From assembly GCF_039541575.1 (NCBI RefSeq), contig NZ_BAABGM010000013.1, positions 62,001-126,000 on the forward strand: DNA of 64,000 nt, given 5' to 3'. Positions within the stretch are counted from its first letter, which is position 1; every line of letters begins with the position of its first letter. Made by a program: the position numbers and the translations under genes. The notes under the pieces are model-generated. The model searched no databases. It was given only the letters and a program-made list of their open reading frames with translations, and was not told where the DNA came from. Below, one piece after another: positions 51,577 to 60,170 of the stretch. This DNA comes from Fodinibacter luteus (GTDB taxonomy: Bacteria; Actinomycetota; Actinomycetes; Actinomycetales; Dermatophilaceae).

Positions 51577-52722
51577 ATGAACGAGCAGGACACCCACCAC
51601 CCCGGTAGCGAGGTGGCACCCACCCCGGAGCACGGCACCGCCGTGCGGCTCGACGAGGGCCACATCGTCGGGGACGGCGGCCTCCCCGAGCGGTTCGCCA
51701 ACCCGGGCCTGCCTGCGCACGTGGCGCGGGCGGCCGACCTCGACGAGGGCGCCGCCCGGCGCGCCGAGAAGCAGGTCGCGACGCTCTTCGGCCTGTCCAT
51801 CCTCGGCACGCTGCTGTTCATCGTCTTCTACTTCGCCATCGACCTCGACCAGACGGTGTTCATCCCGGGGATCGGCGTCACGAACGCGTCGAACGTCGCG
51901 CTCGGCGTGACGCTGGCCATGGGGCTGCTCGGCATCGGCTTCGGTGCGGTGCACTGGGCCAAGACCCTCATGCCCGACGAGGAGTCCGTCGAGGAGCGCC
52001 ACCCGCTGCGCGCCTCCGACGAGTCCCGCGACCGCGTCGTCGCCGTGCTCGCCGAGGGCGGCGAGTCCTCGCAGATCACCCGCCGCCCGCTCATCAAGTA
52101 CACCCTCGGGGGCGCCCTCGGGCTGTTCGCGGTCCCGCTCGTGCTCCAGGTCGCCGGCAGCCTGGGCCCGATGCCGCAGAAGAGCCTGTCCCTGACGTTC
52201 TGGAACGGCGGCCCGAGCGGGCCCGGCGAGGAGCCGGAGTTCCGCCCGCTGCGCCTCATGCGCGACCCCGAGAACACCCCGGTCAAGGCCGAGGACGTCA
52301 CGATCGGCTCGGTCTTCCACATCATGCCCGAGGGCCTCCTGCCCGACCCGGAGACCGGGGAGGGCGGCACGAAGCACCTCCTCGAGGAGAAGGCCAAGGC
52401 GGCCGTCATCCTCATCCGGCTCGACGAGGAGATCATCGAGTCGCAGAAGCAGCGCGACTGGGGCTACCAGGGCATCGTCGCCTACTCCAAGATCTGCACC
52501 CACGTCGGGTGCCCCGTCGGCCTGTACGAGCAGCAGACGCACCACCTGCTCTGCCCGTGCCACCAGTCGACGTTCGACGTGCCGCGCGACTGCAAGGTGA
52601 TCTTCGGGCCCGCGAAGCGTCCCCTGCCGCAGCTGAGGATCACCGTCGACGACGAGGGCTACCTCGTCTCCGCAGCGCCGTTCGCCGAAGCGGTCGGCCC
52701 GAGCTTCTGGGAGCGTGGCTGA
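51577..52722 (+). CDS. qcrA: Cytochrome bc1 complex Rieske iron-sulfur subunit
   Basis: This 381-residue protein has three membrane segments in its first 220 residues (the actinobacterial QcrA layout) and a C-terminal Rieske domain. Cluster ligands are CTHVGC near residue 307 and CPCHQSTFD near residue 327. It takes electrons from menaquinol. Its stop (TGA) overlaps the qcrB ATG by one base. Confidence 0.95.
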   Translation: MNEQDTHHPGSEVAPTPEHGTAVRLDEGHIVGDGGLPERFANPGLPAHVARAADLDEGAARRAEKQVATLFGLSILGTLLFIVFYFAIDLDQTVFIPGIGVTNASNVALGVTLAMGLLGIGFGAVHWAKTLMPDEESVEERHPLRASDESRDRVVAVLAEGGESSQITRRPLIKYTLGGALGLFAVPLVLQVAGSLGPMPQKSLSLTFWNGGPSGPGEEPEFRPLRLMRDPENTPVKAEDVTIGSVFHIMPEGLLPDPETGEGGTKHLLEEKAKAAVILIRLDEEIIESQKQRDWGYQGIVAYSKICTHVGCPVGLYEQQTHHLLCPCHQSTFDVPRDCKVIFGPAKRPLPQLRITVDDEGYLVSAAPFAEAVGPSFWERG

Positions 52723-54461
52723 TGAGCACGGCACCCGCCCGACCTGCCGACGCGCTGCGCGACGGCGACCGCCCCGCCGAGGCCCCGCCCTCGGGCGCCG
52801 CCCGACGCATCGGAGGCGTCGCGGGCTGGCTCGACGACCGCACGGGTGCCGCCAAGCCGGTCGGCTACCTCATGAAGAAGGTCTTCCCCGACCACTGGTC
52901 CTTCATGCTCGGCGAGATCGCGATGTACTCGATGATCGTCTGCCTGCTCACCGGCGCCTTCCTCACCTTCTGGTTCGTCCCGAGCGCCGGCCACACCGTC
53001 TACGACGGCTCGTACGTGCCGCTGCGCGGCGTGAGCATGTCCGAGGCGTACGCGTCGACGCTCAACATCTCGTTCGACATCAAGGGCGGGCTCATCATCC
53101 GCCAGATCCACCACTGGGCCGCCCTGATGTTCATCGTGGCCCTCACGGTGCACATGTTCCGGGTGTTCTTCACCGGCGCCTTCCGCAAGCCCCGTGAGAT
53201 CAACTGGGTCATCGGCAGCGTCCTCGCCCTGCTCGCGATCATCGAGGGCTTCGCCGGCTACTCCCTCCCCGACGACCTGCTCTCGGGCACCGGCATCCGG
53301 GCGATGGCCGGCTTCGTGCAGACCGCACCGATCATCGGCTCCTACCTCGTGTACGCGATCTTCGGCGGCCCGTTCCCCGGCGAGCTCATCATCCCGCGCC
53401 TGTACAGCGTGCACATCCTGCTGCTGCCGGCGATCCTCATCGGCCTGTTCACGGCCCACATCGGCCTGGTGTTCCTCCACAAGCACACCCAGTACCCCGG
53501 CCCGGGCCGCACGAACGAGAACGTCGTCGGCTTCCCGGTCATGCCGGTGTACGCCGCCAAGGCCGGCGGGTTCTTCTTCATCGTCTTCGGTGTCCTCGCC
53601 CTCATCTCGGCGCTCGTCCAGATCAACCCGGTGTGGGCGTACGGTCCCTACGACCCCTCCCCCGTCACCGCAGGATCCCAGCCCGACTGGTACATGGGCT
53701 TCGCCGACGGCGCCCTGCGACTGCTGCCCGGCTGGCTCGAGTTCGAGTTCTGGGGGTACACGCTGTCGCTCAACATCGCGCTCGGCGCCCTCGTGCTGCT
53801 GCCACTCGTCTACACGGTGCTCGGCATCTACCCGTTCGTCGAACGCTGGGTCACCGGTGACGACCGCGAGCACCACCTGCTCGAGCGCCCCCGCAACCAG
53901 CCGGTGCGCACCGGCATCGGGATGGCCGGCATCACCGCGTACTCGGTGTTCATGTTCGCCGCGGGCAACGACATCATGGCCATCAAGCTCGGCATGTCGA
54001 TCAACGACATCACCTGGTTCTTCCGGATCGGCCTGTTCGTCCTGCCGCCCATCATGTTCTGGGTCACGAAGCGGATCTGCCTGTCCCTCCAGCGCCGCGA
54101 CCGCGACACGGTGCTCCACGGCCGCGAGACCGGCACGATCGTGCGCACCCCGCACGGCAAGTTCTTCGAGCGCCACGACACCGAGCTCACGGCGGACCAC
54201 TGGATCCTCGTGCAGCACGATCCCGTCGCCCCGCTGGAGCTCGCGACCGAGGTCGACGAGCACGGCGTCGCCCGCGCCCCGAGCCGGATGGCGCGGGCAC
54301 GTGCGGCCCTGTCCCGGTTCTACTTCGCCGACGCCGTCAACCCGGTGACGCCCGCGGAGCTCGCCGCCGCCCAGCACCACGGCGCCGAGCACGAGGCGAT
54401 CGAGCCGTCGGCCTCCGGCGGGTCCGCACCGATCGAAGCTGCGGAGGCCGGCCGGCACTGA
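52722..54461 (+). CDS. qcrB: Cytochrome bc1 complex cytochrome b subunit
   Basis: This 579-residue protein has about nine membrane segments. Haem-ligating His are in IRQIHHWAALMFIVALTVHM and in the YSVHILLLPA/FTAHIGLVFLHKHTQ region; the quinol-site motif appears as PDW in SQPDWYMGFADGALRLLPG. The C-terminal ~110 residues are a hydrophilic tail, longer than in mitochondrial cytochrome b and usual for actinobacteria. It is the last gene of ctaE-qcrCAB. Confidence 0.95.
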   Translation: MSTAPARPADALRDGDRPAEAPPSGAARRIGGVAGWLDDRTGAAKPVGYLMKKVFPDHWSFMLGEIAMYSMIVCLLTGAFLTFWFVPSAGHTVYDGSYVPLRGVSMSEAYASTLNISFDIKGGLIIRQIHHWAALMFIVALTVHMFRVFFTGAFRKPREINWVIGSVLALLAIIEGFAGYSLPDDLLSGTGIRAMAGFVQTAPIIGSYLVYAIFGGPFPGELIIPRLYSVHILLLPAILIGLFTAHIGLVFLHKHTQYPGPGRTNENVVGFPVMPVYAAKAGGFFFIVFGVLALISALVQINPVWAYGPYDPSPVTAGSQPDWYMGFADGALRLLPGWLEFEFWGYTLSLNIALGALVLLPLVYTVLGIYPFVERWVTGDDREHHLLERPRNQPVRTGIGMAGITAYSVFMFAAGNDIMAIKLGMSINDITWFFRIGLFVLPPIMFWVTKRICLSLQRRDRDTVLHGRETGTIVRTPHGKFFERHDTELTADHWILVQHDPVAPLELATEVDEHGVARAPSRMARARAALSRFYFADAVNPVTPAELAAAQHHGAEHEAIEPSASGGSAPIEAAEAGRH

Positions 54462-54479
54462 CCGGTCCCGGCTCCCTCC

Positions 54480-54519
54480 GGGGCGTGCCGCTCACCCGCT
54501 CGGGTGCGCAGCACGCCCC
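54480..54519. terminator. Terminator between qcrB and the DUF167 gene
   Basis: A 9-bp outer stem (54480-54488 with 54511-54519) encloses an inner 6-bp stem with a 2-base loop (54493-54506). It lies 18 bases after the qcrB stop, between convergent genes, and can act on both strands. No U-tract, as common in this group. Confidence 0.65.
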
Positions 54520-54551
54520 GATGCCGTTCACGCGGGTCTCGCGCGACCTCG

Positions 54552-54836
54552 TCACTGCGTCACGAGGAGGGCGGCGAGGACACGCCGCCCCATCTCGTCG
54601 TCGACGTCGACGTCGAGGACCTTGGTGCGGGACCGCTCCCCGGCGACGACGCCGACGTCGCGGACGCGGACCCCGAACGCCTCGGCGACCGCCGCGCGCA
54701 CGGCGGCCGTCGCCCGCCCGTCGACGGCGCGGGCAGCCACCGCGACGACGAGGACGTCGGCCTCGCCCCACCGGCCGCCGACCCGGGTGCGGGAGGCGCC
54801 GGGACGGACGCGGACGGTGAGGCGCACGCCGCCCAT
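54552..54836 (-). CDS. DUF167 family protein
   Basis: This 94-residue protein has the DUF167 pattern VRLTVRVRPGASRTRVGGRW and later AAVAEAFGVRVRDVGVVAGE and RTKVLDVD. The family is small, widespread and uncharacterised. Its start lies 13 bases downstream of the carboxypeptidase stop, so it belongs to that operon. Confidence 0.88.
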   Translation of the reverse strand: MGGVRLTVRVRPGASRTRVGGRWGEADVLVVAVAARAVDGRATAAVRAAVAEAFGVRVRDVGVVAGERSRTKVLDVDVDDEMGRRVLAALLVTQ

Positions 54837-54849
54837 CGTGCCAGCCGCC

Positions 54850-55872
54850 TCACCGCAGGGTCTGGCTGATGCTCCACCCGTCGCCGTCGTGGCCGACGTG
54901 GGCGAGCGCGCCGTTGACGAGGGGAAGGTGCGGAGCCCAGTGACCGCAGTCGACCCCCGCCACGATCGGGACCCCGAGCCCGCCGAGCGCGTCGCGGACG
55001 GCGTCGTCCTGGGTCAGCGTCGGTGCATCCGGGGCGTAGGTGCGCCCGATGAGCACCGCGGCGGCGTCCTCGAGGAAGCCGGCGAGCCGCAGGCCGTGCA
55101 GGTTCCGGCAGATGGCGAACGCGTCGTCCTCGGCCGCCTCGAGGTAGACGATGAGCCCGTCCCCGAGTGAGGCCAGTGCGGAGGTGTCGGCCCAGCGGGT
55201 GCCGGCCAGGTTGACGAGCGTCTCGACGCACCCGCCGACGAGGCGTCCACCCACGTCGACGGCCCCGCCGAGGTCGTCGAGACGACGCCACGCCGTGGGC
55301 GTGTCGAGGACGTACTCGCGGTCATCCGGGTGCTGCGCGTAGTCGACGGCCGTGCGCCGGTGGTGGGTCGGGGGCCGCTGGGTGAACGTCGTGCCGGGCT
55401 CGAGGCGGACGATGTCCAGCCACCCCAGGAGGCCGGCGGGGATGCGGTAGGGCGTGTCCATGAGGTTGGTGCCGTGGATCGTCGCGACCCCGCTCAGGAG
55501 GGTCAGCGGGGTGAGCAGGGTCGAGATGTCCGAGTAGCCGACGACCCAGGTCGGCTCGGCGTCGGCGATGGCCGCCCAGTCGAGCAGCGGGACGAGGTCG
55601 ATCGCCGTCTCGCCGCCCCACGGCGGGACGACGGCCCGGATGCCGGGGTCGAGCAGCATCGTCTGGAGCTCGTGGGCGCGCTGCACGGCCGGGGCGCTGA
55701 CGTGACCGCTGCCGTCCATGCACTCCCCCACGACGACGTCGTAGCCGTGCTCGCGCACGGTGCGGACCGCGACGTCGAGACGCGGCTGCAGCGCCCCGGA
55801 GGCCCCCGAGGACGGGCTCGTGACCCCGACCGTGTCGCCGGGGCGCAGCGGGGCGGGGAATCGCAGCTCCAT
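54850..55872 (-). CDS. LD-carboxypeptidase/S66 family peptidase
   Basis: This 340-residue protein matches S66 peptidases (LD-carboxypeptidase and microcin self-immunity types): VGVTSPSSGASGALQPRLDV at the start, the nucleophile Ser in VVGYSDISTLLTPL, Glu in LVGGCVETLVNLAGT, and His in VDCGHWAPHLPLV. It trims peptidoglycan tetrapeptides or related amide bonds. No signal peptide, so it acts in the cytoplasm. ATG 55872 lies five bases after TACGGT. Confidence 0.88.
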   Translation of the reverse strand: MELRFPAPLRPGDTVGVTSPSSGASGALQPRLDVAVRTVREHGYDVVVGECMDGSGHVSAPAVQRAHELQTMLLDPGIRAVVPPWGGETAIDLVPLLDWAAIADAEPTWVVGYSDISTLLTPLTLLSGVATIHGTNLMDTPYRIPAGLLGWLDIVRLEPGTTFTQRPPTHHRRTAVDYAQHPDDREYVLDTPTAWRRLDDLGGAVDVGGRLVGGCVETLVNLAGTRWADTSALASLGDGLIVYLEAAEDDAFAICRNLHGLRLAGFLEDAAAVLIGRTYAPDAPTLTQDDAVRDALGGLGVPIVAGVDCGHWAPHLPLVNGALAHVGHDGDGWSISQTLR

Positions 55873-55877
55873 GGGGC

Positions 55878-55883
55878 ACCGTA
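55878..55883 (-). promoter_or_regulatory. -10 element of the S66 peptidase gene, leaderless
   Basis: Minus-strand TACGGT lies five bases before ATG 55872. Confidence 0.45.
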
Positions 55884-55970
55884 GCCCGCCGGGCCGCCCC
55901 GGCGCAGGTCCGACAGCCGCCGATGCCGGTCCCACCTCGGGCCTCGCGGGATGCCGGTCGGCCCCACTGG

Positions 55971-56495
55971 TCAGGAACTCGCGGCTCGCTCCAGCACGAA
56001 GACGCGCACCCGGCGGCCCGAGATCCGCTGGAGGTACGTCGGGTAGCCGACGTACACCTCCCCCGCGCGGGCCAGGATCGCCGCTCGCTCGGTGGTGTCC
56101 GCCGGGCGGGACACGACGTCGACGCAGAGGTCACGGTAGGTCACGGTCGCCCTCGGGTGCGCCTCGAGGTTGAGCACCCACGTCGGCGTGCCGGACTGCC
56201 CGAAGTTCGTGCCGAGCACGGCCAGGCCGTCGCGGAACGGCACGGCGACGAGCTGCGTGCGTCGAGCCAGCCCGCTGCGACGCCCGGTGGTCGTCAACCA
56301 CACGACGGGGAGCCCGGCCAGCAGCTCGGCGGCGGTGGTGCGCCCCCGGCTGAGGTGGGCGACGGCCCGGTCCAGCGTGGGCAGCGTGCGCGACAGGGCC
56401 CGAGCGCCGACCCGGCTCGACGCGGCGACCTGCACCACCCGCTGCACCCGTCCGGGCTCCCGGACCCGGTAGGCGAGGTCGGCCGCGATTCCCAC
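55971..56495 (-). CDS. Deazaflavin (F420)-dependent nitroreductase-family protein
   Basis: This 174-residue protein matches the Ddn-type family: VVWLTTTGRRSGLARRTQLV, GTNFGQSGTPTWVLNLEAHP, and YPTYLQRISGRRVRVFVLE. Members use reduced F420 to reduce quinones or foreign compounds. GTG 56495 lies six bases after TAGGTT. It stands alone; F420 biosynthesis genes are not in the window. Confidence 0.9.
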   Translation of the reverse strand: MGIAADLAYRVREPGRVQRVVQVAASSRVGARALSRTLPTLDRAVAHLSRGRTTAAELLAGLPVVWLTTTGRRSGLARRTQLVAVPFRDGLAVLGTNFGQSGTPTWVLNLEAHPRATVTYRDLCVDVVSRPADTTERAAILARAGEVYVGYPTYLQRISGRRVRVFVLERAASS

Positions 56496-56501
56496 TCGAC
56501 G

Positions 56502-56507
56502 AACCTA
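56502..56507 (-). promoter_or_regulatory. -10 element of the F420-dependent enzyme gene, leaderless
   Basis: Minus-strand TAGGTT lies six bases before GTG 56495. Confidence 0.5.
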
Positions 56508-56589
56508 CCAACACGGGACTGCCGGATCCTGGCTCGCCGCCGGTCACCGCGCCCGCCGGGGACGGCCTGCGCGTGGCAGGCTTGAGAGC

Positions 56590-56943
56590 GTGCAGCCGCT
56601 CACCGACGACGAGTTCGACGCCATCGTGGAGATGGCCCTCGACGAGGTGCCGCCCGAGCTCATGGCGATGCTCGACAACGTCGTGTTCCTCGTCGACGCC
56701 GAGCCTCCCCCGGACGACCCGGACCTCCTCGGGATCTACGAGGGCACACCCCTCACCGAACGCGGCGAGTGGTGGGGCCAGGGCTCTCTCCCGGACCGGA
56801 TCACCCTCTTCCGCGGCCCGCTCACGCGCATGTGCGCCGACGACGAGGAGCTGCGCGAGGAGATCGCGGTCACCGTCGTGCACGAGATCGCCCACCACTT
56901 CGGCATCGAGGAGGACGCCCTCCACGAGCTCGGGTGGGGCTGA
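56590..56943 (+). CDS. Metallopeptidase (zincin) family protein
   Basis: This 117-residue acidic protein has an extended zinc motif VVHEIAHHFGIEEDAL at the C-terminus (HExxH with a downstream Glu/Asp), and an N-terminal acidic helix (FDAIVEMALDEVPPELM). It is the short minimal-zincin (DUF1025-like) type often found alone in actinobacteria; function unknown. It converges on ctaF, with nothing recognised in the 51 bases between. Confidence 0.85.
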   Translation: MQPLTDDEFDAIVEMALDEVPPELMAMLDNVVFLVDAEPPPDDPDLLGIYEGTPLTERGEWWGQGSLPDRITLFRGPLTRMCADDEELREEIAVTVVHEIAHHFGIEEDALHELGWG

Positions 56944-56994
56944 GCCCCTGCGGCGGGCGGCACCGGACCACCGCCCGGTCGCTCCTCGCGCCGG

Positions 56995-57408
56995 TCAGAG
57001 CGCGTGTTCGCCCTTCCAGTACTCGAACGTCCAGCCGATGAGGGCCGGGACGGCGAAGAAGGCACCGATGATGAACATCCACCAGCCGACCGCCAGCCCG
57101 AGGAAGCAGGTGGCGGACGCGGCCGCGAGGAAGAGCGGCCACCAGCTGTGCGGGCTGAAGAAGCCGTAGTCACCCTGGATCTCGTCGATGTCACCGAGCG
57201 GGTCGTCCGAGGGGTCGACCTCGAGCCGTCGGCGGGTCATCCACAGGTACCAGGCGATCATGAAGCCGAGCAGGCCCCCGAGGATGAGGCCGATGACGCC
57301 GACCCACTCGATGCCGAGGTCGGTCGACGAGGTCCAGAAGCCGTAGATCGTCGCCATGGTGAAGCCGAAGACGCCGACCACGACGCCGATGCGCTCCATC
57401 GCCAGCAT
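56995..57408 (-). CDS. ctaF: Cytochrome c oxidase subunit IV
   Basis: This 137-residue protein has four membrane segments in two pairs separated by a hydrophilic loop (RRRLEVDPSDDPLGDIDEIQ), the layout of the actinobacterial CtaF (Rv2199c). It is a supernumerary aa3 subunit. ATG 57408 starts three bases after the ctaD stop; ATG 57399 (MERI) is an alternative. GGAG inside the ctaD end serves as ribosome site. Confidence 0.9.
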   Translation of the reverse strand: MLAMERIGVVVGVFGFTMATIYGFWTSSTDLGIEWVGVIGLILGGLLGFMIAWYLWMTRRRLEVDPSDDPLGDIDEIQGDYGFFSPHSWWPLFLAAASATCFLGLAVGWWMFIIGAFFAVPALIGWTFEYWKGEHAL

Positions 57409-57411
57409 GCG

Positions 57412-59178
57412 TCAGCTCTCCTTCTTCTCGTCGACGAAGGCGTTGCCGCCCAGGTCGGCCGGGCCCAGGGCCGACACGAGCTCGTTGTCGTCGGCGACCC
57501 GGGCGTCGTGGACGCCCGCGGGTGCCGCCTCGGGGTGGTGCAGGTCGAAGGCCGGGCGCTCGGAGCGGATCCGCGGCATGCTGTCGAAGTTGTGCCGCGG
57601 CGGCGGGCAGGACGTCGCCCACTCGAGCGAGGCCCCGTAGCCCCACGGGTCGTCGGTCTCCACGAGCGGGGCCGTGCGCCACGTCTTCCAGACGTTGTAG
57701 AGGAACGGCAGCATCGAGACGGCGAGGATGAACGAGCCCGCCGTCGAGATCTGGTTGCCGAGGGTGAACCCGTCCTCGGGCATGTAGTCGGCGTAGCGCC
57801 GAGGCATGCCCTGGATGCCGATGAGGTGCTGGACGAGAAAGGTGGTGTGGAAGCCGATGAACAGCAGCCAGAAGTGGATCTTGCCGAGTCGCTCGTCGAG
57901 CATCCGCCCGGTGAGCTTGGGCCACCAGAAGTAGAACCCGGCGAACATCGCGAACACGACCGTGCCGAAGACGACGTAGTGGAAGTGCGCCACGACGAAG
58001 TAGCTGTCGGACAGCTGGAAGTCCAGGGCCGGGCTGGCGAGGATGACTCCGGTGAGACCGCCGAACAGGAAGGTCACGAGGAAGCCGAGCGCCCACAGCA
58101 TCGGCGTCTCGAACGAGAGCTTCCCGCCCCACATCGTGCCGATCCAGTTGAAGAACTTCACGCCGGTGGGCACCGCGATGAGCATCGTCATGATCGCGAA
58201 GAAGGGCAGGAGGACCTGGCCGGTGACGTACATGTGGTGCGCCCAGACGCTCACCGACAGCGCCGCGATGCCGATCGTCGCGTAGACGAGGGTCTTGTAC
58301 CCGAAGATCGGCTTGCGCGAGAAGACCGGCAGGACCTCGGAGATGATGCCGAAGAAGGGCAGCGCGATGACGTAGACCTCCGGGTGTCCGAAGAACCAGA
58401 AGATGTGCTGCCAGAGCATGGCCCCGCCGTTGCCGGGGTCGAACACGTGCGCCCCGAACCGGCGGTCGGCGCCGAGCGCGAAGAGCGCCGCGGCCAGCGC
58501 CGGGAAGATGAGCAGGACGAGGATCGAGGTGACGAGGACGGTCCACACGAAGATCGGCATCCGGAACATCGTCATGCCGGGGGCCCGCATGCACAGGATC
58601 GTCGTGATGAAGTTGACCGCACCGAGGATGGTGCCGAAGCCACCGAGGGCCAGGCCGAAGACCCACAGGTCGCCGCCCAGGCCGGGGCTGTAGCTGGCGT
58701 CGGACAGGGGCGCGTACGCGAACCACCCGAAGGCCGCGGCGCCGCCCGGGGTGAGGAAGCCGGCCGCCGCGATGAGGCCACCGAAGAGGTAGAGCCAGTA
58801 CGCGAACATGTTGAGCCGCGGGAAGGCGACGTCGGGAGAACCGATCTGCAGCGGCATGAGGGCGTTCGCGAACCCGGCGAACAGCGGGGTCGCGAAGAGC
58901 AGCAGCATGATCGTGCCGTGCATCGTGAACATCTGGTTGTACTGGTCGGGGTTGTCGACGACCTGCAGGCCGGGCGAGGCGAGCTCGGCCCGGATGACGA
59001 GCGCCATGAGCCCGCCGACGATGAACCAGATGAAGGAGGTGATGAAGTAGAGGTTGCCGATGACCTTGTGGTCGGTCGTCGTCACCCACTTCACGACGGT
59101 GCTGCCGGGCGCGAGGCGCCGGGTCTTCGCGGGGGCGGACGTCGTCCGCAGCATGGTCGACTCGGTGGCGGCGCTCAT
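57412..59178 (-). CDS. ctaD: Cytochrome c oxidase subunit I
   Basis: This 588-residue protein has twelve membrane segments, the CuB/haem a3 ligands in [17 protein letters not shown] and [10 protein letters not shown], and [16 protein letters not shown]. It is the catalytic subunit of aa3 oxidase. In M. tuberculosis ctaD lies elsewhere; here it sits between ctaC and ctaF. Its start is two bases after the ctaC stop. Confidence 0.95.
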   Translation of the reverse strand: MSAATESTMLRTTSAPAKTRRLAPGSTVVKWVTTTDHKVIGNLYFITSFIWFIVGGLMALVIRAELASPGLQVVDNPDQYNQMFTMHGTIMLLLFATPLFAGFANALMPLQIGSPDVAFPRLNMFAYWLYLFGGLIAAAGFLTPGGAAAFGWFAYAPLSDASYSPGLGGDLWVFGLALGGFGTILGAVNFITTILCMRAPGMTMFRMPIFVWTVLVTSILVLLIFPALAAALFALGADRRFGAHVFDPGNGGAMLWQHIFWFFGHPEVYVIALPFFGIISEVLPVFSRKPIFGYKTLVYATIGIAALSVSVWAHHMYVTGQVLLPFFAIMTMLIAVPTGVKFFNWIGTMWGGKLSFETPMLWALGFLVTFLFGGLTGVILASPALDFQLSDSYFVVAHFHYVVFGTVVFAMFAGFYFWWPKLTGRMLDERLGKIHFWLLFIGFHTTFLVQHLIGIQGMPRRYADYMPEDGFTLGNQISTAGSFILAVSMLPFLYNVWKTWRTAPLVETDDPWGYGASLEWATSCPPPRHNFDSMPRIRSERPAFDLHHPEAAPAGVHDARVADDNELVSALGPADLGGNAFVDEKKES

Positions 59179-59180
59179 CG

Positions 59181-60074
59181 TCAGTTACCTCCGTCGGTGC
59201 CGGCGTCCTGGCCGTCCATCAGCTGCTCGCGGTTGAGCGTGTTGTTGAGCAGGCCGGTCTGCCCGGCGGCCCGCAGCTCGGCCATGTGCGCCTCGTACTC
59301 GGTCCGCGGGACGACCTTGACGTTGAACAGCATGTGCGAGTGGTAGGCGCCGCACAGCTCGGCGCACTTGCCCTTGAAGGTGCCCTCCTGGGTCGGCACG
59401 ACCTGGAAGGAGTTGACCCGCCCCGGGACCATGTCCATCTTCTGGAGGAAGGCGGGCACCCAGAAGGAGTGGATGACGTCGCGGGCGGTGAGCACGAACT
59501 CGACGCGCTCACCGACCGGCAGGTAGAGCGTCGGGATGGTCTCCTCGGCACCCGGCTCACCGGTGAGGATGGCCTGCTCCCCGACCTCGTGGACGTCGTC
59601 CTCGACGTAGTTGAAGTCCCAGCTCCACTGCTTGCCGACGACGTTGATGGTGACGTCGGCCTGCTGGGAGGTGTCGGTGAGCGTCGTCTCGTCGCGGGCC
59701 GTGTAGTAGAAGAGCACGACGACCATGAAGATCGGGACGACCGTGTAGAGGATCTCGATCGGGATGTTGTAGCGCAGCTGGACGGGCAGGTCGTTGTCGT
59801 CCTTGCGGCGCCGGTAGGCCACGACGCACCACGCGGTGAGGCCCCAGACGAGGACGCCGACCGCGAGGGCCGCGATCCAGGCGCCGATCCACAGGGAGGT
59901 GACGACCTCGCCGCCCTCGGTCACGGCGGGCGGCAGCCACCCGGTCGACGCGTTGCCGCGAAGCTCGCCGCTCGCGCACCCGCTGAGGGCGGCGGCGGAC
60001 AGCGCACCGATGAGGGCCACGGCGCCGAACCGGCGGCGTGGTCGACGGGGCGATGAGAAGTCGTGCTGGCGCAC
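59181..60074 (-). CDS. ctaC: Cytochrome c oxidase subunit II
   Basis: This 297-residue lipoprotein has a basic N-terminus, hydrophobic core ending in LSGC (lipobox, near residue 30), two membrane segments and a cupredoxin domain. The CuA site is [12 protein letters not shown] near residues 238-250, with an earlier His in [11 protein letters not shown]. It receives electrons from QcrC. GTG 60074 is preceded by GAAGGGTG. It is first in the ctaC-ctaD-ctaF operon. Confidence 0.93.
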   Translation of the reverse strand: MRQHDFSSPRRPRRRFGAVALIGALSAAALSGCASGELRGNASTGWLPPAVTEGGEVVTSLWIGAWIAALAVGVLVWGLTAWCVVAYRRRKDDNDLPVQLRYNIPIEILYTVVPIFMVVVLFYYTARDETTLTDTSQQADVTINVVGKQWSWDFNYVEDDVHEVGEQAILTGEPGAEETIPTLYLPVGERVEFVLTARDVIHSFWVPAFLQKMDMVPGRVNSFQVVPTQEGTFKGKCAELCGAYHSHMLFNVKVVPRTEYEAHMAELRAAGQTGLLNNTLNREQLMDGQDAGTDGGN

Positions 60075-60116
60075 CGCTGCACCCTTCGTCTGGAGGAGGT
60101 CGACGGACAGGCACAA

Positions 60117-60122
60117 ACAGTA
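60117..60122 (-). promoter_or_regulatory. -10 element of ctaC-ctaD-ctaF
   Basis: Minus-strand TACTGT gives a leader of about 35 bases before GTG 60074. Confidence 0.4.
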
Positions 60123-60158
60123 ACGCACCACCCACCGCGAGGTCAGGCAGGGTGCGAC

Positions 60159-60164
60159 TACCGT
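60159..60164 (+). promoter_or_regulatory. -10 element of the desulfurase-like/tusA operon, leaderless
   Basis: TACCGT ends six bases before GTG 60171. Confidence 0.5.
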
Positions 60165-60170
60165 CGAAGC